From Anastatus disparis (lineage: Eukaryota > Arthropoda > Insecta > Hymenoptera > Eupelmidae), in NCBI GenBank assembly GCA_017163975.1, contig JAFFSR010000230.1, forward strand, positions 1,507,001-1,571,000: a stretch of DNA of 64,000 nucleotides, given 5' to 3'. Shown here piece after piece: positions 35,603-48,500 of this stretch. The translations under genes and the position numbers were made by a program. The notes under the pieces were generated by a model, which saw only the letters and a list, made by a program, of their open reading frames with translations, did no database searches and was not told the DNA's origin. How positions within the stretch are numbered: the stretch's first letter is position 1; every line of letters starts with the position of its first letter.

Positions 35603-36682
35603 ATAAATTTAATTTTAGATATCTGAAGATGAAGTACAAACTTTTGTTTTGCCTTTATTTCTTTATAAAATTGACTTTACCTGCTTTAAATACACAGAGA
35701 TAGTTTTGTCTAAATAAATATAATGCGCACTGTACTACGAAAAGTGATACATTTGCTCCATAAACACGGAAATCATTCGGTATTTATTATGCTTGTTTAA
35801 AAAATATCGTATGTATGTGTGTCTCCTTGTGTCTTTTATGTTGTTATTTATCCCTTACTTATTCTTACTTGTCTCTTCACCATCTTTTATGTTTCAAATC
35901 ATTCTAGATGTTATAATAGAGTAAAAGAGATTAATAACATTTCTTAGATTATTTTAAAATTCATCTCAAACTTATTTTTTTTTCTATTTAAGTTTAATGT
36001 AGAATTAATACTTTTTAGCTATCTAAGAATCTGCAATCCAAAAAATGCTAGTAAAGTGTTAAAAAAACGTCACATTAATTTCCAGAAATTGGAACCTAGA
36101 ACATGCTTATTTTTAGCATACGTGCAGGTAAAATGACTTAGGAACACCTATCAGGAAACTATCAGGAAATCTTCTTATTTATTCACTTATAATATGTTTA
36201 ATGAAAATCAAAGCTGAATGCTTTCATATGCGAAAAACTATTTAAAATATTCCAAAAAATATAAATATTATATCACAATTTTTATACTTATATGACCGGA
36301 ATATTGCCCTTACATTGGCGAAATTTGACAACAAATTTTTAATATGCCATACATGGGTAATATATGTCGAAAATATGGGATACGCCCCATAGCATTAAAT
36401 CAAGTGCTAACTTGTATATACTATCGTATAGTGTTGATAAAGTATATCGCTATTATTTTATATATTTAAGCTATAACTGTATTATATATTCTAATAATAT
36501 TAATAAATTGTAATCAATATTTTTATACACTTTATTATTTTATACTCTAAGTGTATACGTATATATAATTTTTACAATGAATAATTATTAATAACTATCA
36601 ATATCTAAATAATTTATTAAATGAAAATCGTGATACATTTGGTGAGCTATTGATAAAAAAGTTTTCAAAATTATCGAATACG
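35603..36682. other. AT-rich stretch, no gene seen
   Basis: No coding frame, RNA or repeat end recognised. Confidence 0.45.
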
Positions 36683-36752
36683 GTGGCTCTGTGGCGTAAT
36701 GGTATAAGGGTTTGCCTCACGTCCAAGGGATCGATCCCACCCCAAGTCAGCT
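36683..36752 (+). tRNA. tRNA-like sequence (pseudogene or SINE head)
   Basis: Contains an A-box-like tggcgtaatggt, a central stretch cctcac in the anticodon-loop position, a B-box-like ggatcgatccca and a following T-run (tttttt) that could end Pol III transcription. The acceptor and anticodon stems do not pair well, so it is more likely a tRNA-derived relic than a working tRNA. Identity of the amino acid cannot be assigned. Confidence 0.4.
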
Positions 36753-37709
36753 TTTTTCAGTTTAAAATTATCTAAATATTATTTCAAATTAAATATTTAT
36801 TTCATTAGGAATAAAAAAAGAATTCAAGAATTTATTTATCATGAATAAAAGTTATAAGTCACGTATGTACTACCAACGATTTACGTTATCAACACGCGTG
36901 GGGATACTGCTCGAACATTAATAATAGAAGAAAAGGGTAGGAATCAATCGTGGAAAAAAGTGGGGATACTTGTTATAAGTTTTCACCATCATCATATCCC
37001 CTTTCTTTCAACTTCCAATGCCATCTGAACTATCCCCATTATTCGATACGGGTATAGATACAGATGTGTCATGAATTAAAAATCATTCTTGTGCTTCAAG
37101 TCAATAAGGAAGGAAGGCCTCAAAAATAAATCTAGAAAGTCTACAAGAGTTTGATTAAAACATAAAAAGATCTCTATTTATATAAAAAATAAAAAGTTTT
37201 GGAAAATATAGAAATTTTTAGATGGAAGATTGTAAAAATATGTATTTATTACAGGAGTTATTTGTATCTTTAATCACACACACACACAAATATATTATTA
37301 AAGTTAACTGTATCATTGAATAGGTATCCACTATCGAGAAAAAAAGTTTCTCCCACCACTGAATCGAGCAGATATAAGGAGCTTTAGATTACGAGCTATT
37401 GATTTAAGCAAGAGATTTGAAGAGAACACGTCACAAGATGCAATCTCCTGAATACTTTGCTCAAACAGTCAAGATATTATGGAAATCCTTAGACCAGGCA
37501 AGGAATGGTCTAGCAAATATCAGTGACTTAGGATCATGAAAGAGTTTATGTTACATTGGTATTGCTGATTTACAAGTTCTTATGGCTTGAGATTTTACTG
37601 TTCAATGTAAAAGAAAGTGTCAAAGTATTTGGAAGATAGGCGGCCATAAACAGAATCCAGTCGAAAACGAATTCCAACCTGTCAAAATCGTAAATAAAAA
37701 GAGCGTTTA
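36753..37709. other. No recognised gene upstream of the Polinton fragment
   Basis: Composition becomes more balanced after about 37320, and the frame that becomes Polinton-like starts near 37700. The stretch may be diverged Polinton sequence, but no motif supports this. Confidence 0.35.
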
Positions 37710-38370
37710 ATGGAATGTCTTTCAATCAGCGTTCGAGATTCGCATAAGATCTGGTGTAATATCCAATCCGGGTCATCAGATATTATAACTCTTATGGATG
37801 ATGTTCGAGCAGTCTTCCAGTCAAAGATGATCGAAACTCTAAAAAATGATAACGCCCTCAAAGTCAACGCTGAGCTGTTACCAAAAAACTTCGTTCAGAA
37901 AGACGATTCGGTAGTCGCTGAAGTTAAATACTTCAGTACAGAGAATGCTGCCATTTTCCAAACTACCAATATCATTGAATGGTTTCACAACAACGTGAGA
38001 CGACCTATTCTTCGAAAAATGAAGGAATTTGAGCGAAAAGGATCTGGATGAAGACTGCTAGAAATTTTGAGCCTTATCATAGATATGAATAAACTTAATC
38101 CTATGAGAGGCAACTCATATATCCCGTTACCAAAGTATATGTAAAACAAGAATGCAAGCATAAATGTACAAAACAATGATGATCAGTGTTTTAAGTGGGC
38201 GATCTTGTCAGCGCTATATCCACCTGATGATAATTCAATACGCACAAGATATTACAAGCACTTTGAAAATAAGCTCAACTTCGGAGGGATAGACTTTCCT
38301 ACTCCAATTGAACAGGTGGCTGAATTAGAAAAGCAGAATGATGTTTTCATCAACGTATATATATATAAAT
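37710..38370 (+). pseudogene. Polinton/Maverick DNA polymerase gene, N-terminal fragment
   Basis: One frame runs through the interval with two in-frame stops, at 38049-38051 (where a Trp is expected) and at about 38142. Recognisable pieces are LKVNAELLPKNF, VAEVKYFSTENA, EWFHNNVRRPIL, KLNPMRGNSYIPLPK, and DQCFKWAILSALYPPDDN followed by YYKHFENKLNFGGIDFP and LEKQNDVFINVY. This series is the N-terminal part of the protein-primed family-B DNA polymerase of insect Polintons, ahead of the exonuclease and polymerase domains. Homology ends at an AT microsatellite near 38360. A later part of the same kind of protein lies at 62547-63495 on the same strand. Confidence 0.65.
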
Positions 38371-38371
38371 A

Positions 38372-39888
38372 TATATATTATATAGTTGTAAAGAAAATTT
38401 TTACGACCAAGCTGCTCCTTTTCTCTTCCCTTTACCATATTTTGATCCTCATTTTTTTCCCGTTTTTTTAAGTTATTTTACGTTATTTTTGTCTCTTTTT
38501 TTCTTTTTTTTTTCTCTTCCTTTTTTCTTCATTTTCTCCTCCTCACCTCTTCATTTCCTCCTCCCTCACTTCTCCTTAAAAAATCCTCAACTTTTTTCCG
38601 TTATTTTTAGGTTATTTTATGTACTTTGAACTCCTCTTCAGGTAATCCATCAGAAATCCTCAAATATATCTCTGTTTTTTTAACATTATTTTACGTTATT
38701 TCACGTTGTTTAAGCTCTTCCTTGGCTCATCTTCCTTATTCCTCAAATCATATGTAGAGACGATTAATTAAGTAAAATATTAACTTATATCAGGACATCT
38801 AATTGAATCGTGACTAACATTTTCATTAAATTAAAAAAACTATTATCTGTTCATTTACTAATAAACTTTTATAGATAAATGCTATTGTCTAAGCTACTGA
38901 AACTAAAGGATAATCATATAGAATTGAATTAAAATAAAAATTTAATTTATATTAAAACATTCAAGAATTTTTCAATAAAAAACAATTAATTAATGAACTA
39001 TTTACGTTTTATCTATATATATGAAAAAAAAGGGAAAAGAAGATAAGACAAATTTCTTTGGTATGAAAAAGAGTATGCATTACATAAAACTATTGATTAG
39101 AACTTAGCTATTATTTTTTGAAACAAATGCTACCTTGTCAATTAGAATAAAAATTCAATTTGAATTCAAATATAGAATAATTTTATTAATAAAAACAATT
39201 AGTTAATGACGTATAAACTTAAATCATAACTCATAATTAGGTCTAGACTAATATTTTCATTATAATGAAAAAAAATAATATCAGTTCATGTATTTAAAAA
39301 AAATATCATCTTATTCATTAATTAACTTTTGTAGATAAATGCTATTGCTTAAGCTACTGAAACTGAAGTGGAATAATTTTTTTCAATAAACAATTAAGTA
39401 ATGCATAATTGACTTGCATATTTTAATTTATAATATTCATCCCTTGCAATGTAATATATTTTTCATCCTTTCTTTATTTTATCCTTGATAGAGAAAAAAC
39501 ATAAATTTTCAATAAAAAAATAAATATATTCATATTTTTATTTATTTGTAATAATAGTGTATTTATATATTTATTTGAATATATCTTATAGTTACTAGTC
39601 TGTGTTATTAGGAATCATTTATATGTCACACTGTGCATAAATATGCAATGATGTGACGGCAAGAAATCGTCTTTATTGCTATTAAAATGAAATTGAATTT
39701 ATAAATTATTATATTGCAGTTCTGTTTAAAATTTAGTTTTTGTATACTTGAAAAAAAAGAATTAATTAAAGTTCTAATATGCATAAAAATTGTTTAAATA
39801 CAAATCAAATCATCATGATGGATTAAAAATTTGTTTTACTGAATTGCATTTAGATTAATGAAAAAATATGATAGGAATTCATTCTTTT
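38372..39888. other. No gene; pyrimidine-rich then AT-rich sequence
   Basis: 38400-38740 is strongly T/C-rich with repeats of ttattttacgttattt; the rest is AT-rich. A sequence block with taaacttttatagataaatgctattg occurs twice (near 38865 and 39325), so part is repeat-derived. Confidence 0.5.
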
Positions 39889-40586
39889 TAATCATGTGTT
39901 TGAGACAGAGGGACGGAGATAAAGAAACGGAGGCGTAGGGACGGAGACGGGGAGATGAAGACACAGAGATGGAGAGAAAAAGACAGAGAGACCAAAACAG
40001 AGAGACATAGACGGAAAGAAGAAAACGGAGAGACATAGACGGAAAGAAGAAAACGGAGAGACAAAGACGAAGAGACATAGACAGAAGGACGAAGAGACGA
40101 AAACGAAGAGACAAAGACAAAGAGATATAGACAGAGAGACGAAGAGACAAAAACGGAGAGACAAAGACAAAGAGACAAAGACGAAGAAACAGAGTCGTAG
40201 GAACAGAGACGGAAAGACATAGATGGAGGGACGAAGATAGAGAGAAGGAGACAGAAAGACAGAGACGGAGTGGCAAAGACAGAGAGATATAAACATAGGG
40301 GCGAAGATAGAGAGACAGAAAGATGAAGATGAAAAGACAGAGATAGAGGAACGGAGACGAAGAGACGAAGAGAAAGAAACCGAGACGGAGGGATGAAGAT
40401 GGAGAGACGAGAAGACGGAGACAAAGAGATGGAGATGAAGAGGCAAATGTTGTGTATGTGTATGTATATATCTGTATGTGTATTTGTATGTGTGTATGTG
40501 TTTATGCGCATTAGTGTATGTGTATGTGGGTATGTGTTTATGTGTACTTGTGTATGTGACATGTCTATGTAAAAATGTAGATGGGA

Positions 40587-40626
<40 letters not shown>

Positions 40627-41034
40627 ATGTGTGTATATGTATGGACGTGTGTGTGCGTGTGTGTGCGTGTGTGTTTGTGCGTGTGTGTTTGTGCGTGTGT
40701 GCGCGTGTGTGTGAATGTGTGCATGTGAATGTGCGTATATGTATGTGCGTGAGTATATATATATATATATGACGATTATTCAAAAGATATTCTTGGAAGA
40801 AAAAGTTCACTTTTTTATAATTGCAATAACAGAGAGACGGGGACGGAGAAACGGAGACAAAGAGATGAAGACGAAGAAACGGAGGCAGACAGGCGATGAC
40901 GGAGATGAAGAGACGGAGACGGAGAAACGGATATTGTGTATTTGTGTATGTGTATGTATGTATGTGACAATAATGCAAAAGATATTCACGTAAGAAAAAA
41001 AAGTCTTTATTCTTCACTTTAATATAATAAATGT

Positions 41035-41119
<85 letters not shown>

Positions 41120-41734
41120 CAGAGATACAGAAACAGAGAAACGGAAACGGAGAAACGGAGACAGAGATGGAAAGATGGATATGGACAGACGGAGACGGAG
41201 AGATGGATACGGTGAGATGATGACGGAGACGGAGGCGGGATGACGGATATTGTCTATGTGTGTATGTATATAAGAGTAAGTGTATGTGTATGGATATATG
41301 TATATGTGTGTATGTGTAAGTGTATGTGTGTATGTATATGTATGTATGTGACAATAATGCAAAAGATATTCACGTAAGAAAGAAAAGAGTCTTTATTCTT
41401 CACTTTAATATAATAAATATAATAATATATATAAGTAGTAATGTAATTACAGAGAGACAGAAACAGAGAAACGGAGACAAAGAAACAAGAACGGAGAAAC
41501 GGAGACAGAAAATCGGAGACAAGGAAACAGAGATGGAAAAACAGAGACGAGGATGGAAAAACGGAGACGAGGATGGAGAAACGAAGACAGAGACGGAAAG
41601 ATGGATACGGAGAGACAATGACGGAGACGGAGGTGGGACGACGGATTTTGTCTATGTGTGTATGTGTATGAGTATGTGTATATGTGTATGTATGTACGTA
41701 TATGTATGTGTATGTGTGTATGTGTATGTATGTA

Positions 41735-42210
41735 TTATTTTTATTAAGGATATCGGGTAGGCAGTTCTATGGGAATAGAACCACCAATGCTGCCTAGGCC
41801 AAAGGCCCTTTGCAGCCCCATAGTTAAGTCCCACCAGCAACCCTTCACCACAACCTTATGGATGGGTTCCGGGCATGTGCGGTTAGACATAGTTAGATAC
41901 GCAATGTATCGTGATCTCTTTATATAAGGAAATCACATTATTTAGAGGAAGTGTCCTGATTTTGTTAATGTCAGGGCACTCCATTCCTATGTGTTTCATC
42001 CTAGTTGTCGCTAGTTCCTCACACTCACAGAGGATGTGCTGAACCGTCTCCAAGGCGGCCCCGCACCATCTGCATGCAGGAGAACCAGCTACTTTCATAT
42101 TGTACATGTGGTAATTTAATTTACCATGCACTGTCGCTATTTGTGCGACTATGTTTATATCTTCTCTGCTTAGGTTCAGACCTCGTGCCAGCCACGCATG
42201 ATGAGGATCA
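41735..42210 (-). pseudogene. 3' fragment of a LINE (R1/LOA/I-like C-terminus)
   Basis: The minus strand encodes LNLSREDINIVAQIATVHGK, then CRWCGAALETVQHILCECEE and ending SNYV, with stop at 41883. The C-x2-C ... H-x3-C cluster is the C-terminal motif of LINEs such as R1, LOA and I. The fragment is 5' truncated at about 42210 and ends in the satellite's tatg tract, which also flanks its other side, so insertion was into the (TATG)n tract. About 150 bp of 3' UTR follows the stop. Confidence 0.75.
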
Positions 42211-42795
42211 TGTATGTATGTAACAATAATGCAAAAGATATTCACGTAAGAAAAAAAAGAGTCTTTATTCTTCACTTTAACATAATAAATATAATAATAT
42301 ATATAAGTAGTAATGTAATTACAGAGAGACAGAAACAGAGAAACGGAGACAAAGATACGAAAACGGAGAAACGGAGACAGAGAATCGGGGACAAGGAAAC
42401 AGAGATGGAAAAACGGAGACGGTGATGGAGAAACGGAGACAGAGATGGAAAGATGGATATGGACAGACGGAGACGGAGAGATGGATACGGAAAGACGATG
42501 ACGGAGACGAAGGTGGGATGACGGATATTGTCTATGTGTATATGAATATAAGAGTAAGTGTATGCGTATGGATATATGTATATGTGTGTATGTGTAAGTG
42601 TATTTGTGTATGTATATGTATGTCACAATAATGCAAAAGATATTCACATAAGAAAAAAAAGAGTCTTTATTCTTCACTTTAATATAATAAATATAATAAT
42701 ATATATAAGTAGTAATGTAATTACAGAGAGATAGAAACAGAGAAACGGAGACAAAGAAACGAAAACGGAGAAACGGAGATAGAGAATCGGAGACA

Positions 42796-42799
42796 AGGA
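42796..42799 (+). repeat. Gypsy target-site duplication, left copy (AGGA)
   Basis: AGGA at 42796-42799 is repeated at 54046-54049 directly after the element. The neighbouring satellite monomer at about 42391 reads gacaaggaaacagagatgg without interruption, giving the empty site. If the terminal A is counted with the target, the duplication is 5 bp (AAGGA). Confidence 0.85.
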
Positions 42800-43654
42800 T
42801 GTGACAACCTTGGGGATTAGGAGGTTGCACTAAATATATGTATTTTAAGTAATTATGCATAAAATTATATATAGAATAATGATACAGACAATGTACTTTA
42901 TTAATTAATTACAGAGTTAAAACACGCACGTTCAAGATGGACGCCAGCCGCGTATAACGTACGCGACGCCGTATTTAATAGTAGAGAAACTATCGGCAAG
43001 AGAAACGCAGATAGTTTCAACAATTACGCACTAAAAAAGGGCACAAGCACACAAAAAAAAATAATATTAATAGCACGAAGGGTATTTAGCACTAGTACGC
43101 GTACGAAGTCGTCCGGCACACACGTCGCACAACAAAAAGAAAGCAATAACGTTAAGCTAGTTATAAAGCACGCTGGCACTAGCAAAATCAAGGCTCAAGA
43201 CTTGATTTTATTAAATACAAGAAAAATAACGCTAATGAGTCTCACTCACACAGCAATTTACTCTCTATAGAGCACAAAAAAGAAATAAGGAAAATACTGT
43301 ATAATATTACAGTGACGAACGCTCTTTACTTCGTGACGACGACAGAAAGAATAAAGCAATGGCGATTTCTTTCTGTCGACCAAGCTCGTTGCTCTTGCGG
43401 TCTGCTGCGCGCGCCGCAAGAGAGAGACAGACGATCCTCAACGGACCCTAAGTTAGCTACTCTAGTCAAGCGGCTTGCTAGCCCTATGCCAGCCTTATAT
43501 GCTCGCGCGTGTGTGCCAACGAACTCGTGTACGGGGCTAAGAGTTTGACTCGCGTGGTCTGCTTTCCTTCTTGCCGACAGTTGTAGGCTTCTTTCTGTCG
43601 TCTTGACGCTTAATATTATACGTTTAAGTAACATGGTCAAATTGCCATGTTACA
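42800..43654 (-). repeat. 3' LTR of the Gypsy element, 855 bp
   Basis: TG...CA ends. In element orientation it opens with a palindrome, TGTAACATGGCAATTTGACC..., and closes GGTTGTCACA. It is identical to the right LTR except for c/t at 43027 (t in the other copy) and t/c at about 43112. Frames of 78 and 104 codons in it occur identically in both LTRs and carry no known domain. Confidence 0.95.
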
Positions 43655-43668
43655 ATCCCCCCCCCGCC
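43655..43668 (-). other. Polypurine tract of the Gypsy element
   Basis: On the minus strand GGCGGGGGGGGGAT directly precedes the 3' LTR, in the position where plus-strand DNA synthesis is primed. It is nearly pure G, unlike the A/G tracts of many relatives. Confidence 0.75.
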
Positions 43669-44514
43669 ACACGAAAGTACTTCGGTGGAACCGATAATTT
43701 CGTTAAATATCGAGAGCACAAGCTAGAAACAAACAAAAAAAATTTTTTTTTTTTTTTTTGGCTATATTTAAATATTAGGGCTTAGTCTAAGATAACCGGT
43801 GTTATCTGCATCGGTGTAAAGTGTATATAAGAAAATCTTCTTCTGCTATGTCTGTTGATATTACTTATTTAGATTACGGGTAAGTGTTCCGCGCTGTATG
43901 TGAGGGGGCTTAATGTAAAATGACGCGACTGGCTGGTCCATTTAATATCATTTACAAAAGTTATATTTCTTAAATCTAGTTATATGAATATTTACCTAGT
44001 TAAAGCACACATATCCCATTCTTACATGTAGTTACATTCATACGCCTAAGAAAATTGTAATATATTTATTATTCATACAAAAAAAAAACAATATTGAATA
44101 TTTAGATAAAGCAAATTTTACTTACTGAGAGATGACGCTCTGGTATTTTGTCGATGCATGCTGGGTTCTGTGATTATTACATTGCAGCAAATTTTTATAA
44201 TTATATACGCCATTAAATTACATTACATGAAATTTAGCTAAGATAATTTTTATGTTGTATTAAATGGTAATCAATTAAAACAAAATATTGCATGAATAAG
44301 TTTTTGAGTAAAAAAAATCGTTACAAGTAGCTATCAATTTGAATGAGCTTAATAATGAATATGAATGAATGAAGGGTAATTTAACAAGCTTATTAAGTAC
44401 ACACAAAAGAATAATGATTGTAGATAATGATATAATATGCTGAAAGGGTAATGGGTTGGTAAGGTTCTATAATTAACTAAAGAAATTTGATTTTACTATT
44501 TATTATTTAGATTT
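43669..44514 (-). other. Gypsy 3' untranslated region
   Basis: AT-rich, no coding frame. It contains a T-run at 43740-43759 read on the plus strand. Nothing else is recognised. Confidence 0.6.
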
Positions 44515-45507
44515 TTAGCGACGTTCATGGCGTCTACACCTAAGACACGTACGCTTGGTCACGCCTGGTTCGCCGCACCCATGACAAAAGGTCCGTTTAG
44601 GTGCCCTACACACGGTCCAATTATGATTGTCTCCTTTACAATTCCAGCACTTTGGTCTTGCAGCTCCCAGTGCTGGATCGGGCTTTTCTCCAGCCGCGAC
44701 AGGTCGCGTAGGCGATTTTTCACGAGCTGGAAGGGCAGGGATTGGGAAATTAGCTGGAGGGGATATTTCTAGGGACATCAAGGAAGGGATATTTGGAGGG
44801 GTAGTTTGGGAAGTGCTAGGTATAGGACAGGGTGACAGTGTAGCTAACAGTGGCGGTGGTGTAGGTGTTGAAGGATTGTGTTGGTGATTGGATGGTATGT
44901 GTAGGATGGGATATGGTTTTTGGGAGGGAAGCTGGAAGGGGTTAATGGCTGCAATAGATGGTAATATGGATTGGAGACATAGGACAGCTTGGGAAGGGGA
45001 AAGGGTAGGAGTTGGAGCAGGAACAGGGATTTGAGGAAGAGGTGGTGAGGTTAACAGGAATGGGTTGAAGGAGGGTGAGTTGGGGATAGGATTTGGTAGT
45101 GGTTGTTGTATGGCTGGAAGTGGTGGTGATGTTGGAGCTGGAAGGTTTTGTGGTGGAGCTGGAAGGGTGGCAGAGGCTGACGGTGCATCTATCTCCTCGT
45201 TAGCATCGCATAAATGGCGTTTGCCTCTCATGCAGGCCCTAGTGCGTGGGCATGGTGGCTTTTCGTGGTCTTCCACGTTTGCGCACATCTCCTCGTGCGG
45301 TGGACGGAACGTCAGATCGTTGTATGGCCCTCTGCCGGGTCCTACGCACACTTGCCGCCTCATTTGATGTAAATTGGTCGGCCTTGCTCGTTGCATTTTC
45401 TGAAATAGAAGAGGATGGGTTATGGTGCTGTTGTCGTCGAGGCGGTATATATCTTTTAAGATCATTAACAAAAACTTTAGTCTGTCGCTTGGTGTCGACG
45501 TCTTCAA
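44515..45507 (-). CDS. Gypsy ORF3: proline-rich protein with Gag-like zinc knuckles
   Basis: A 330-codon frame, +1 relative to pol and overlapping the last ~270 nt of integrase. Residues ~1-100 coincide with the pol overlap, so the true start is uncertain; it could be made by frameshift from pol, from an internal ATG or from a spliced message. Residues ~110-270 are Pro-rich and low complexity (repeated SP, PPLP, NPFQ-like words). The C-terminus has CWNCKGDNHNWTVC at residue 287, a full C-x2-C-x4-H-x4-C knuckle, then CHGCGEPGVTKRTC in which Val takes the His position, and a final CLRC with an Arg-rich end. No signal peptide, fusion-protein or membrane segment is seen, so it is not an Env. The layout repeats the end of this element's Gag. 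A nucleic-acid-binding role is inferred. Confidence 0.6.
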   Translation of the reverse strand: MKTSTPSDRLKFLLMILKDIYRLDDNSTITHPLLFQKMQRARPTNLHQMRRQVCVGPGRGPYNDLTFRPPHEEMCANVEDHEKPPCPRTRACMRGKRHLCDANEEIDAPSASATLPAPPQNLPAPTSPPLPAIQQPLPNPIPNSPSFNPFLLTSPPLPQIPVPAPTPTLSPSQAVLCLQSILPSIAAINPFQLPSQKPYPILHIPSNHQHNPSTPTPPPLLATLSPCPIPSTSQTTPPNIPSLMSLEISPPANFPIPALPAREKSPTRPVAAGEKPDPALGAARPKCWNCKGDNHNWTVCRAPKRTFCHGCGEPGVTKRTCLRCRRHERR

Positions 45508-48500
45508 CTAGATATACCACCGGTGAGAATATCTTAATAACTTTGGCCGGGCCAATGAATTTTGGCGCTAACTTTGCAGCGAATTTGTCTACAGCTGATG
45601 ACAATGCATGGTTTCTACGACTTACAAGATCTCCCGGTTCAAACGTTACATGCCGTCTATTTTTATTATAATATTTAGCTTGACGAGCCGTTGCTTGATC
45701 TGCATATTTCTTAACGAGATCATGTATCGCAGGCAATCTTTTTGCTCTGTCTGCCCATTCTTCTATATTACCTTGCTGAATTGGTGTAGGATTTTCTATG
45801 GATTTACGGAATAGGATTGTAGGAATAGGATTGCGACCCATATTTAAGAATGCTGGAGTAAATTTCGTTGACGAATGTAACATAGTATTTAACGCGAAGC
45901 TAAATTCTCCTAAGTGTTTATCCCAATCACGATGGTCTTGCTCTATAAAACTGTTAATCATAGGTTTTAAATTACGATTGATTCGCTCTACCGGATTTGA
46001 TTGCGCATGATAAGGGGGAGTAGTAGAATGTTTAATGCCATACATCTCTAAACGGTCATCTACGATTTGATTTTTAAATTCTAGTCCGTTATCGGTGACT
46101 AGACATTGTGGACAGCCCCATCTATTTATGACAAGTTCTTCGAATGCTTGAATCACGTTTTTACCGTCTGCTTTACGGAGGGTTTTAATTCTACATACCG
46201 AGTAAAAAGGTCTTCAAACACTATAATATATTTATAACCGGCTCTCGAAGGTGGTTTTGGGCCATTTATATCTGCTGAGACTACCGTCCATGGGCCTTGA
46301 ATATATCTTTCTCCCATTAGACCGGCTGGAGCCTGTTGAGACTGTTTATGAGCTTGACACTCTTGGCACGCTCTTATATACTGACAAGTGTCGTGGTAAT
46401 ATCCCGGCCAATAATAATAAGTAGCTAAACGAGCGAAGGTTTTCTCCATTCCCATATGGCCTGCTTGAGGGGTGTTATGGGCTTCAAAAAGGGCTTTTTC
46501 ACGATCAGCAAAAGGGAGAACTAATTTCCAGGCATCTAGGTCGGGGATAATAGGGTCTATGTTATCATTTGGGTGATGGAAGTAAAGTAGTTCATTTTCT
46601 ATTCTGAAATCGGGGTATTTAGTGGGGTATTGCTGCACCATTTCTTTTCTTCTTTTTGTACCAGGTATCATCGGTATCCAGGGCTGCTAAAGGGGCTAAA
46701 TCAATAAGGTTTTCTTGAGCTCGTGAAAGAGCATCGGGGACTTTAAGCTGGCTTCCGCGGCGATGAGTTAGTTTAATATCAAATTGTTGTAATCGTGTGT
46801 GCCACCTAGCTAATCTACCCGTTGCATCTTTTAGATTTTTCAGCCATAGAAGGCTATGGTGGTCAGTGATTACATTTAATGGGGTCCCTTGATGATATGC
46901 CCTGAGTCGTTCTGCTGCCCAAATAACTGCTAAGCACTCCTTTTCGGATACGGTGTAGTTACGCTCGGCACGATTTAAGGTTCTACTTATATAGTAGATG
47001 GGGTGTTCTTCTCCATTGATCTCTTGAATTAATACACCTGCAATGGCGAAGTTACTGGCATCCGTTTGTAGAATAAAAGGATAATCAAAATTGGGACGTG
47101 CTAGAACGGGTGCTTCGGTGAGGGCTTGCTTAAGCTGCTGAAATGCTGATTCTTGCTCTTCCTGCCAATGCCATCGCGTTGTTTTCCTTGTTAAACAAGT
47201 TAATGGTATTTTTACTTGAGCTAAATTGGGAATAAAACGTGCGTACCAACCAACCATTCCTAAAAATCTTCGTAGTTGTTTAAGATTGGTTGGCGCCGGA
47301 TATTCTAAAATAGGTCGAATTTTCTCTTCATCGGTTCTTAGACCTTTTTCATTTACAATATATCCAAGATATCTTACTTCTGAGCAACAGAACTCTGATT
47401 TATCTCTATTGATTTGCAGATTTGCTGTTTTTAGGGCCCTTAATACTTTGCTTAACCATTGTAAGTGCTCGCTAAAAGTGGTGGTTGCTATAATGACGTC
47501 ATCTAAATAGGAGAATACGTACGGTTCCCAGCTCGGTTTGATTAAATTATCTATGACTTTTTGGAAGGACCCGGGAGCGTTGGTCAGGCCGTACGGCATG
47601 CGATTAAATTGAAATAGGCCTCTGCCTGGGACTGCAAACGCGGTAATCTCCTTGCTATCAGGATCCATTGGTATTTGGTGGTAAGCTTGACTTAAATCTA
47701 ATTTGGAAATATACTTAGCACATCTTAATTTATCAAGAATATCATCCATATTTTTGATAGGGTAGGCGAACTTCTTAGTGACATCATTCACTTGCCTATA
47801 ATCAATGCAAAACCTATATTTTCCATTTGGTTTAGGAGCTAAAACGGGGCAGCTACTCCACGGACCTGTTGAAGGTTCTATGATACCTTCTTTTAACATT
47901 CGGTCGACTTCTTCTTGGGCAACCTTCAGCATTTGTGGTGAGTATCTCCTAGTTTTCTGGCGAATAGGGTCATGTCCTTGAACATCAATCTTGTGTGTAG
48001 CTAAATTAGTAACTCCTAGGATCTCGGGTGTGGGTGGTATTAAATTATTTAACACAAGGTTTATTTCGTTCTTCTCTGCTTCAGTGGCTCGTATTAAACC
48101 TCCAAGGGTAGCTAGTGCAGCATAGCTAAAAGGGTCAGTGCTATAAGGATAAAAGTAATGAGGAATCTTTCTAGGGGTACACCAGGTATCGTGCTCATAA
48201 TCGATGCTAATTTTCATTAAACGCATGAAATCGATACCTAAAATGCATTCGTAAAGTATATTTTCTGCAACTCTAAAGGGTATGGTCTGTGTATCGTCGT
48301 CTATCGTTACTGTGACCTGCAACAGCCCATCTATATTGACTGAAGTACCATCAGCAACACTCACAAAGGTAGACTGAGGCGTACTTTTATCTTTCCATTC
48401 TGATGCTACATTCATGCCCAAATACGAATGCACAGAACCACTATCCAATAAGCCCTTTATTTTATGTCCATTGAGGTTTAAAACTAAAAATTGCCGTGGT

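Larger units (their letters stand above)
39890..42799. repeat. Composite satellite array, left part
   Basis: Monomers of about 380-400 bp recur, marked by ataatgcaaaagatattcac at about 40970, 41351, 42228 and 42629. Each has a conserved core (tctttattcttcactttaat), an (AT)n tract (78 bp at 41039-41115), a purine tract built on ggagac/gagaca, and a tract built on gtatgt. The first 550 bp (39890-40440) is an extended purine tract. Long apparent open frames here (Leu/Ser-rich or Tyr/Ile-rich) are products of the simple sequence. A LINE fragment (41735-42210) and the Gypsy element interrupt the array. Confidence 0.85.

Noticed and set aside
36683..36752. Functional tRNA gene
   Set aside because: A- and B-box-like words are present, but acceptor and anticodon stems do not pair; listed only as tRNA-like.
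39836..40724. Long open frames of Leu/Ser/Arg-rich or Tyr/Ile/His-rich protein (up to 278 codons)
   Set aside because: They arise from the ggagac and gtatgt simple repeats of the satellite, occur on both strands and in several frames, and have no domain.
41883..42860. A 325-codon minus-strand frame read as one gene
   Set aside because: Only its last ~110 codons are a LINE fragment; the rest is satellite sequence read through by chance.
43312..43640. Frames of 78 and 104 codons repeated identically at 53703-54031
   Set aside because: They lie wholly inside the two LTRs, and the identity is due to the LTR repeat. No known domain.
44527..45367. Plus-strand Gly-rich frames opposite ORF3 and integrase
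   Set aside because: Shadows of the proline-rich minus-strand ORF3.
44515..45507. Envelope protein gene of an errantivirus
   Set aside because: No signal peptide, furin-like site, fusion peptide or membrane anchor; instead it has zinc knuckles.
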